A stretch of DNA of 64,000 nt from Aculops lycopersici (Eukaryota > Arthropoda > Arachnida > Trombidiformes > Eriophyidae), in the NCBI GenBank assembly GCA_015350385.1, contig WNKI01000001.1:9293118-9357117 (forward strand), in the 5' to 3' direction. Within the stretch, counting starts at the first letter, position 1, and every line of letters starts with the position of its first letter. A model generated the notes under the pieces. It did not search any database. It was not told the origin of the DNA and saw only the letters and a list, made by a program, of their open reading frames with translations. Position numbers and translations under genes: made by a program. This document shows, piece after piece, positions 55,663 through 64,000 of the stretch.

Positions 55663-57350
55663 ATGGAGCATCCAATATTGAATCCACCAAACCCTTACGT
55701 GGGCACACTGAGAATCTTCCCAGGAACTCTAGTCAAGGTAGCGGGTAGGCCAAGGCCAAATGCAACAAGATTTGCAATAAACTTCCAAACTGGACCCTCG
55801 ATAAATCCACGAGACAACCTGGCTCTTCACCTGAGCCCATGTTTCACGCCGCCTCGAGTTGTTCGCAACTCATTGCAACATGGAGCCTGGGGACTCGAAG
55901 AGGCTTGGGGTAATGGAACTGTGGTGAATCCACACGAACCATTTGAGATTATGATTCTGGCTGAGCCGGAGCAGTTTAAGATCGCAATTAACGGGATGCA
56001 TTATTGCGACTTCAGACATCGAATTCCCTTCCAGGAGATAACAAACTTGACGATTGACGGCGATGTGGATATTGACAGGATCTCCATAATATCCTCGTCT
56101 GTGCCACCCTCACCAGCACCGTTCTATAACCAACCAACTGCACCACCAACAACCACCCCATATCCTCCGTATCCCTCTGGCACTCCAAATGCAATGCCCA
56201 TGCCTCCAATGTATCCAAACTTGCCGAGCGGCGGAGGTCCAATGCCAAGTGCTGGACCCTACCCTACACCAAGCAGCTATAATATGCCACCAGCTGGAGG
56301 TCCAGCACCAGCGGGTGCAACTTACATGTCAGGCTACCCCCATTCTGGACCAAGTGCAGCAGGTGGTCATCAGTACCCTCCCGGCGGCCCAAATCCAGCC
56401 GGTGCATCCTATCAACACGGCGGATACCCGGTAAGTCTTTAACCTCAACTATAACCATAGTATACCAGAGAAAATAGTTGCAGTTTAAGTCCAGATAAGT
56501 CAATAAGTGAGTTTAATTTAGAGAGAAGACAGATTAGGACTAGTGTAAACCTACAAAACTAAAAGCTACTAACATTTAACCTTGAAACCAACCCTTGCCC
56601 TGCTTAGTGAGTTTGATGGTGGTCTGGACTTAAATTGTAACAACTTAACCCCAATCTGGCCTCTACAATATATAGTCAAGAAATATACTAGTCTCTAGCT
56701 CTATTCTAATCAACAACAACAACAACACTACACAAATCTACCAACACAAACACAAATACAAATTTATAGCAACAACCACAATATCAGACTGGAGGATCCT
56801 CGATCAAGACACCATTTGGAAATATCCCAACCGGCGGAAAAGCTCTAGGAACTTTAGCGGGTGTGTTGAAAGAAGGGGTCTATAGAAAGTTTCCACTTGC
56901 TCGACACTTTTTATAATGATCATCGTATATGATGTAAAAAGATGTATATTATTAGGTGTCGGCAGTGAGATTTAACAATTGCAAAACTATCTGCGACAAT
57001 ACTTTCTAACAAAATTGAATCTATTCCTCTCAACATACACTTGCTTATCCATTACACCCACACATACGTGCAAATGTTGTCAATACCATCATCCTCGGTC
57101 GACAAACAACCTAAATATGTATGGTCGTATATATATATATGTATATATATATAAATTGTAAAAATGATAAGGACTTGGCCTTGGAGCTGCGGCCGGTGCT
57201 GCCGTTCTATCGGCAGTAAATCCCTTGAAGCCACTAAAGAAGATGATGAAGCCAAAGAAGTTGTTCAAAGTTAAGGGTCTGGGACACTCCAGCAGTTCAA
57301 GTAACTCATCAATATCATCAAGATCAAGCTTCTCCTCGAACTCGTCTTAA
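55663..57350 (+). CDS. Galectin-domain protein with Pro/Gly-rich tail, 3 exons
   Basis: Beta-galactoside-binding lectin family. Exons 55663-56430, 56770-56860 and 57172-57350 join to 345 aa. One CRD (about 10-145) is recognised by LRIFPGTLVKVAGRP, VVRNSLQHGAWGLEE, PFEIMILAEPEQFKIAINGM and FRHRIPF. Of the sugar-binding residues, His56, Asn69, Trp76 and Glu79 remain, but HxNxR reads H-L-S-P-C (Ser58, Cys60) and the late Arg is Ala81. A Pro/Gly/Tyr-rich linker (about 147-256) follows, then PFGNIPTGGKALGTLAG, a GLGLGAAAGAAVL segment and a Lys-rich, Ser-rich end. Donor 2 (GTGTGT) is weak; reading through stops at 56916. The CRD-plus-collagen-like tail recalls galectin-3, but in reversed order. Confidence 0.85.
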
Positions 57351-60300
57351 CCATTATATTTGCAGGCGAGCCTTAAACTGAAAGTTAAGTTTGTATACAA
57401 ACCGTAGCTTGAGGTCGAAATACGTGTATCTTCAATCATGTCATCCATCCAGACAGATAGACAGTCAGCCAACTTGGACTTGTCTTACCTCTGACCAAAC
57501 ACCACAGTTGTCACTACCCACGGAATAAGACGCGTGGCTCCGGTGTATATTCAACTCACGCCTCACAGTCGCTTCATATTACATTAAACAACACGCAATA
57601 CATACATACACTCTGCCTATTAACTACTCGATAAACTGTGGGCTATTTTCGTACCATAAGAGTTGTCCCGCCAACCGGCCAGACAGCAACAAATTAGATT
57701 AGACAACATCGTGTCCGTCGTCGTCGTCATCGACGTTGTCGCCTCACGCTGCCACTGATCATCAGCAGCCACAGTTTCCTGCTCCAAAGTGGCACCTCTC
57801 TTTCTTTCTCTTGGGGCGACTGCTACAATTTAGTTCGAAAACTGTGAGCTAGCTCGCCAAATTAATCGACTCAATGCTAGCGGCAAACGGCGAGAAAATC
57901 TCGAGGTTCTCATGGCCGTCGGCTGGTGGTGATGTCGACGTTATCGTTAATGTTGCCAGCAGCAACAAGGCGTTGCTGTTGATGTCGTGAATTATTTCGG
58001 TCTCTAGACCTCAAGGGACCCGAGGAGAAGGAGGGGAGGTAACTAACAGAGCAGCAGCAGCAGCAGCAACAACATTGTCGCTATTTGGTTCAAAGATTAA
58101 AATAAGAAAACGGAGTTTGCTTGCAGAGAGTTCAATTCAAGCTCTCGCCTTCCTCTTTAAAGTTCATCTGCATTTGTATCTGCATCAAGCGGCCAGCCAG
58201 TTCATTTATATCTGGTTGAATTGAGTCGCCGTCTCTATCGTTTCACGTCGTCGTCGTTCGTTAGTCAGGTCTACGTCGTCGCCATTGCCGTTGCCGCCAA
58301 GAGCAATTGAATTGATGGATGCGGCTAGTGAGTCTCGAAACGCAAATTAGTAAGCCAAGCTAACAAACTTGAAGGAGTTTGCCTCCTCCATTTGGTTGTA
58401 ATCGTGGTTGTTGTTGCTCCATCCTCTCGGCCCATTCATTTGGAGCTCGCCAGTTAATTTCAGCAGCCAGCCGGAACAATTCATGTGCCGCCACACGACG
58501 ACCACGACGATACTGTTGCTCTGATTACCGCTATACTACATGGGAAAGGCGTCACTCAAATTGCTGTTGTTTTCCTCTCTGTGTTTCGACTAGCTGAATG
58601 TCGTCTACCTTTAGCTTGCTAGTCGTCACTCTATTCGGCTCTTGAGGAGTCATCTCGTTGTAGTTCTCGAGAGGAGAGTAGCGAAACATACACATTGATG
58701 AGAAGCGACAGTTTACCTCTTGAGTGACTTTCAATTCGACGCCAACATAGTCGGTCAAAATGGAGGCTGCAGCATCAGAAAGTCTTGAGAGAATTTGGGC
58801 GAACCAACTTTAAATTTAGCGCATCAGCATCCTCTCGTCTCTAGGCGCGCACCTAGAGTCGCTAGGTCGCTATAGCCGCCCGCCTCCGCCGCTCTCTTGC
58901 TCTGGCTGCTGACTCGGCCGCTGGTTTGTCTCGTCGAGTTGGGGTTTAGTGTACTAATAGGAGTTGTCGTAGTTCTTCGTCGTCGTCGTGGTTGTCGCCG
59001 AGGAGCATTGCAATTTGACTAGTTGCACGTCATGTATTCAGTCGTCGTCTATTCAGGTCTCGCCATGTTGCAAGCATAACCATGCGCTAGCACTAGCGCC
59101 GCCGAGTCACTTTGAGGGCTCGTAATCGACATCATCTCAGAGCAGTCTCGTCACTTCTCTCTATCTATCTCTCTGTCGCTGTCGCTGTCGTCGTAGTCGT
59201 TGAAGTTGCCGCCATCTTTGTCGTCATCGTCATTACCGAGCCTCCTGATGATGCGAAGAGTGAAGCCGCAACCAAGGAGCTTGATATCGAACTAGAGGAA
59301 ACGACGGCAGATTTATTCAGTGTTTGTTGTGGTGCGTTCCATTTGATATTAGCCACTTATGTTGGAGCAAAAAACAATTGATTTTCATAGATGCCGGAGA
59401 GCCGGCACTTTTATTGATTAATTAATTTGCGCCGTCTAATTTTCCCTCCCTCCCTCTGCCTTTATGTGTTACGGGCACTCAATATTGCTGCTCATCGATC
59501 AACTCCAGTCCCTCTTCCCTCCGGCCACCACAATTCGGAATTAAACGGTCATCCATTGAAGCAACAGCACGAGCAGCACCAGAAGCAAGAGTGATAAGAT
59601 AAGTCCACTTCACGGTGGATTGTTTTTTGAGGGGATCTTTCAATCAATTTCAAGCACCAAGAAGAAAGTATATATTTATAAATATATAGATATATATATA
59701 AAGAAAGAGAGAGGGAGAGAGCAAACTGAAAAGCAAAGAGCTCGACTGGAAGATTCAATTTGTCTCGCTGGCACACTCATCATAATCAAGCATCGTCATT
59801 GTTTTCTATCAACCGTTATTATGGCCACCAATGCTAATTCGCCGGCCACTAATGTTGTCAGCCGCTAGGTATTAGCTGGGCTGAAATATTATTATTACTC
59901 TCGCCGCGATCATCATCATCGTCGTCGTCGTCGCTGTTCTCGCGGTGAGCATCCAGTGCATTATTGTCCATTAGGCAACCAAATTTGCGCTTCTAGTTGG
60001 AGCCACGGAGGAGAAAGAGTGAGAGCGGGGCACAAACAATCCAATCCCCAGAGAGAAGGAGCAAGAGGGAGAGATAGGGAAAAAGGGAGGACTCGTTGGG
60101 CCACTCAATTGCTTGAGGTTTCATTGCAACCGCTTGCTGGAGCCGGGGAGAAGATGGGAAGACAATAGAGCGAGAGAGAAAGAGATAGAGAGATACTCGC
60201 ACAAAATACCAGCGCTAAGAGGATAAGCGTCGGATAGCTAGCAAGCTGGCACTGGAACGAAAGTCGCTAGGCGCTAGTTAAACGCTCGCTGCTGGCCATT

Positions 60301-62013
60301 GAGAGTCCAGCGAGACCAACGACGCGGGCTGAGAGAAATTATTTATTTATACGTTCAATTGCGATTCAACAAACCCACCAGTAACATCACCAGCCACTCA
60401 ACTCCTTTGCACGAGACACACAGACACACTCTCAAACACTGAACTCACCTGAAGATTTGATTTGGAAACGGTGTCGGCGGCGGCGACGGCGCAGGTTGGC
60501 ACAAAAACAAACGCAAAAACACACCCAAGGGAAGAGTTTCTGGATTAGCTAGCTACCTGAACCGAGGTTGAGGCTGAGCCAAACTAAAAGGCAAGTGCCA
60601 GGTGAACTTGAAGCGCGAGATTCAGCTAACAGTTTTGCGGCTGACAAAACAATAGAAATTGAAGTTGGAATAGATGAAATCCGCTTGTTTTTTATGATCT
60701 CAAGCAAGATTTGAAAGCGACGAGAGGACAACGACGACGACACTAGCGGCTTTGGGGCGCGCGGCATTCAAACTCCATCAGCTGATTCGGTTTCCAGTTG
60801 GCTGACTGACCGGCTGGCTAACGTCTCCACTATCTTCTGTCTCACCTCCCATTGGTTGTGTGTCCGGAGTTCACTGCGTCCATTGTGGTTGTCGTCACCA
60901 TCATTCTATTTGCCCGCCTCAGCCCCAAGAGTCGAGACAGCCAGTCAGCTAGCAGCGATTCGGGTGACCAAGTCTGAATAGAACCCACTGAGAGTCGCTG
61001 TTGGTAGCTCTGATCTCGCCGGTTGCTTAGTTGGCTAGCTAGTGAGCGAGCGAGTTAATGGCAAATGAAGCCAGAGGCAGTGGATTGAGTTTTGGCGGAA
61101 GTCTTGGTCGTGGCAAAGAGCAAGCGAGAGGAGGCAAGTTGACACCAGGCGCCTGAAGCATGGTGATACTCGCCACTCAACTCTGCCAAGCAAGCAAGCA
61201 ACCACTGGCTTGGACTCACTGACTGACTGGCCGAGGAACAAACCAAGCTAAAGCAGACCGACCGACCGACCGTCCTGCCGGCCAGCTAAGTAGAGGGCCA
61301 AATAGGAGAAACTGGAGAAGGAAGAGGAGGGGAAAAGGAGGAGAAGTAATGATGTTATTTGAATATCAAGAACCTCGAGGCTAGACAACAAAAGATCCAC
61401 TTGAAGCGAAACCAGAGGCGCCGATTACAGCTGTAGCTACACCCAAGAGCTGGAATAAGAGACGACGGTTAGGCTAGCGAAAAGGCAACCGCAACTTCCT
61501 GTTACTGCTCCTGCTTTCACGCGACCCCAAAGTCTAAGCAGTTTTGGGCAGCTAGCCGGCCGGCTAAACAAGCGGCTGAATAGCCCTCCACTAATCGAGC
61601 CGCGCGAGTGTCAAGCAAACGACCGGTTGGGCAGCTTGATGATTTGTGTTTCCGCGCTGCCACTTTTTCTGTTTCGTTCCTCAGCTAAACCTCAACTCTA
61701 CGCGAAACTCTCTGGTCTTTGGGGAACTCGTGGCTGTTATTCTAATTGCAATAGGCGCAAGCAGTAAGCGGCCAAGAGGGCGGAAGTGGCGAGACCCAAA
61801 TCGCTCATCAGACCACTGGGCTGAGCTCGCAAGTACATAAGATAGTTGAGCAGCAAACGGAGGCCAAGTCTGACTGAAACCATTTGATTGAGTCGTCACC
61901 GTCGTGGTGGTCGTTGTCGTCAAGAGACCGAGAAACCGAACGACCGAGAGACAAAGAGACGCTTAGAAAACAATAGAACCGGGCAGAAAGACTAAAGCAT
62001 AACAGCAAGCGAG
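57351..62013. other. Long noncoding region
   Basis: 4.7 kb without a supported gene. It contains short CAG runs (about 58055-58070), GTCGTC/CGTCGT-rich patches (57715-57735, 58240-58290, 58975-58995), TATATA near 59685-59700, GGCGGC near 60475-60490 and ACCGACCGACCGAC at 61260-61272. The mixture of CG-rich and purine-rich sequence with no frames looks like regulatory DNA of a developmental gene lying to the right. Confidence 0.5.
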
Positions 62014-62099
62014 ATGGCGAAACCAATCGGCGGCCCATGGGACATGCTCATTGGAAAGCTGGGCCAGCCGCAGCAGAGTAGCACGCGCACAGGAAACAG
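62014..62099 (+). CDS. Possible first coding exon A of a gene extending beyond the window
   Basis: ATG GCG in GCGAGATGG opens 28 codons (MAKPIGGPWDMLIGKLGQPQ...) and ends AACAG before GTAAGTTTTTT, a consensus donor. It leaves 2 nt of the next codon. No family is recognised. It may be an alternative first exon of the same gene as the exon at 63660, because both end in the same phase with good donors. Short, so uncertain. Confidence 0.4.
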
Positions 62100-63659
62100 G
62101 TAAGTTTTTTCCCTCTCAACGGATTGGACGTGAGGTTAGAAAAATCTAGAGCAACGCTACGCGACGCAATCAGCTGTGAGCACAATTGTTGCTCCCAATT
62201 GTTTCGCCTTACTGGTTGTTGCGACTGTTGTTGTTGTTGCTGCTACTGTTTTGCTCAAAGTTTTGAAACTTTACGCTTAAACTTTGGCCGAAAACGACCA
62301 GAAGCTTGAGTGACACTTTTGCCCCCAAGCCTCAAGGGAAATTTCAACTCGATCTTGTTGCTTGTTTCGCCTGCCTCTTGATCCCATCGTCTCGTAGTCG
62401 TCGTGGTCGTTTTGTCGGTGCGTTGTATGTGGTGCGTGTACACGTGTTTCTGGATTAACAATGGCGGCAAAACTCTCCCTCTTTGCGAGTCTTCTTGGGT
62501 GAATGAGTTTCTCGTGGTCTATCTTGTGAGCTGAGCTGAGATGTGCTGACAAGGTAACCATCTGAACTATGCACACGCCGATTTGAATCAACTTTGGCAC
62601 AGATGATGTCTGTGCCTCTATCAGTCTATGTGCAAAAGCTCAGACCCTAACAAGTTACCGTTTTTGCGAAAACCGAGGAAGAAGTTGGAAAAACCCTATA
62701 GAAACTACCACAGAGACGCCTTTTTAAAAAGTTTTGCGCGCTCCCTAGACATCGATGGGGGTTTTTACCAACTTTTATCTCGATTTTCAAAAAAATCCAA
62801 ATCCCTAACATTGGAAAGGCACAGGAAAATTCTAAGCCAAATTTGATCCGGATCTGCGTGTGGGAGTTGACACAGTTACCTTGTGGTCCTAGCTCACTTG
62901 CAAGCAACAAGGATTTTTCCATGTGATAGCCTTGGAATCTTGCGCACACTCTCAGCTGCTAGAAGGTACCTAGCGACCTAAAGACTCGCGCACTCGCACT
63001 AACGCTGGAGCTGGCCAATGAGTGCGCGCGCCTTGCGACTTTCTCCACTCAAACTCGTCTCGCCCAGTTGGGTGCAAGTGGAGGTTTTCAATCCTTTGAG
63101 GCGAAGAAAATGACGACGGCAGCGGTAACGGAAACGGTATGGCGTAACTCGCTCACCTCGCAGTTGTTTCATCTCGTCGGCAGTTTTCTGTAAAAGTCGA
63201 GTGGTTTGAGAGTCAGTTTTCTTCCTCTCGCTCTCTCTCTCCCTCTCTTCTTTGGAGGAGTCAAGTGGGAAGCCGATCAGTCAGGTGGTTGAGTTCGAGA
63301 GTAAGTGATCACTGTAAGTGAAGAGGCTGCTCGCGCTGGCGGCCAGTGTAGGCGACGGCCAGTGGCGTGTCACCATACCGATTGATCATAGATTTGTTCC
63401 AACCCAGGTCCAAGCGCCACAGACTGGGACGAAACTTTTTAGGCCCTTTCTTCGCCAAAGATTTGCTCAATTTTTCCGAAGCGTTAATCAAGTTTCAGCA
63501 GCGCAACGATTGCACAAAAATTAGCGTACAACCAGCCAGCCAATTAGTAGTCAGTAATTAGTTTAGGTGACAGCAAACAAAACTCCACAGAAATAGTCGG
63601 TGGTTCGACACATATTCCAATAGAAACAAACAGACAGATAGACCAAAACAAGCAGCAAG
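62100..63659. other. Noncoding region between candidate first exons
   Basis: 1.56 kb. Contains the 336-bp imperfect palindrome at 62549-62884 and a TC-rich tract at about 63228-63250. No other coding sequence supported. Confidence 0.5.
62549..62884. repeat. Imperfect palindrome / MITE-like element
   Basis: The outer ends ACAAGGTAAC (62549-62558) and GTTACCTTGT (62875-62884) are exact inverted copies. Inside them the arms stay related: CACACGCCGATTTGAATCAA on the left against CACACGCAGATCCGGATCAA from the right arm's complement, then TTTGGC and TGTGCC on both. The arms are about 68 and 67 bp (62549-62616 and 62818-62884) around a 200-bp AT-rich core. The core has a different feel from the flanks (A/T runs, GTTTTTACC). 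No transposase is present. Confidence 0.55.
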
Positions 63660-63832
63660 ATGGCGATGAGCGCCTATGCAAGCGGCATGTACGGCTACTA
63701 CTCGCCCTATGACCGCAACGTGCACCAGCCCTACGGCGCCGGCCCACTTGGCGGTCCTCTCGGCGGCTCGGCGGGTCAGTGCGGCGGTGGGGGCGGTGCC
63801 GGGCAACAGACGGCGGGAATGCTGGCTCTAGG
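63660..63832 (+). CDS. Possible first coding exon B of a gene extending beyond the window
   Basis: ATG in CAAGATGG opens 57 codons rich in Gly/Ala/Tyr (MAMSAYASGMYGYYSPYDRN, later GGPLGG and CGGGGGAG) and ends CTAGG before GTAAGTAG, a consensus donor, leaving 2 nt. The composition is typical of N-terminal activation regions of developmental transcription factors, but no family can be named. Downstream exons lie outside the window. Confidence 0.55.
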
Positions 63833-64000
63833 GTAAGTAGTCGATATACAAGGTGCACGCCCACAGCCCACTAAAACGTTCTTGTGACAGATCAAGAATC
63901 GACAACTGATTTCCTCGTGAGAATTGTGATACCAAAACTCACAAAGATTACCACACTGGCCACTTCCGGTCGAGCAAGCAAATCAATTAATTTGATCGGC
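63833..64000 (+). other. Start of intron, window edge
   Basis: Begins GTAAGTAG after the candidate exon. Nothing else recognised in the last 168 bp. Confidence 0.5.

Noticed and set aside
62628..62949. Charged short frames on both strands in the palindrome
   Set aside because: They fall inside a repeat-like element; no transposase or other domain is visible.
1..64000. tRNA genes, rRNA, CRISPR arrays, bacterial operons, transposase or viral genes
   Set aside because: Scanned by eye for tRNA B boxes, regular spacer arrays and retroelement or transposase motifs; none was found. A computed scan (tRNAscan-SE, RepeatMasker) would be more sensitive.

Overview
This window is nuclear DNA of an arthropod, most likely a mite with an intron-poor genome. 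Supporting signs are the gene set (chitinase with a peritrophin domain, Fer2-type bHLH factor, bruchpilot/ELKS, shutdown-like FKBP6, TFIIIC subunit 2), eukaryotic GT-AG introns, AATAAA poly(A) signals and Gln/Asn/His repeats. Several large housekeeping genes (seryl-tRNA synthetase, RacGAP1, DDX54, KANSL3, beta'-COP, GTF3C2, PPOX, FKBP6) are each one uninterrupted open frame. An acariform mite with massive intron loss, such as an eriophyoid, would fit; this is an inference, since no mitochondrial or rRNA sequence is present to test it.

Layout: 0.3-4 kb, a three-exon chitinase (-). 4-7.1 kb, no gene recognised. 7.1-14.2 kb, SerRS (-), RacGAP1 (+) and DDX54 (-); the last two converge with their poly(A) signals about 30 bp apart. 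14.2-18.5 kb, noncoding. 18.5-23.6 kb, a two-exon glypican (+) whose 3-kb intron holds a complete antisense two-exon Fer2-like bHLH gene. 24.2-25.7 kb, KANSL3 (+), converging with TMEM39 (-, three exons, 25.95-27.6 kb). 28.8-31.3 kb, COPB2 (+), converging with RpL32 (-, two exons). 32.5-35.0 kb, GTF3C2 (+). 35.3-49.5 kb, a giant bruchpilot/ELKS gene (-) of about five coding exons, including a 1,072-codon phase-0 exon of unknown function and a 1,590-codon Q-rich coiled-coil exon; a 20-N assembly gap lies in one intron. 51.3-52.9 kb, PPOX (-). 53.6-54.8 kb, FKBP6/shutdown (+). 54.96-55.15 kb, a 65-aa membrane microprotein (-). 55.7-57.35 kb, a galectin with a Pro/Gly-rich tail (+). 57.4-64 kb, a long noncoding stretch with two possible alternative first coding exons of a gene running off the right edge, and a 336-bp imperfect palindrome.

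No operon or gene-cluster logic links these genes; it is ordinary gene-dense euchromatin. The notable biology is in individual genes. RacGAP1 lacks both the GAP arginine finger and the neighbouring conserved lysine. The galectin CRD has lost sugar-binding Asn/Arg positions. The glypican has lost its N-terminal cysteines. The chitinase carries a roughly 320-residue His/Asp/Gln-rich spacer before the catalytic domain. The ELKS gene has gained a scaffold-like exon with repeated YxN and CxxC motifs. All exon joins were made by reading GT-AG sites and phases by eye and checking that joined lengths are multiples of three; there is no transcript evidence.
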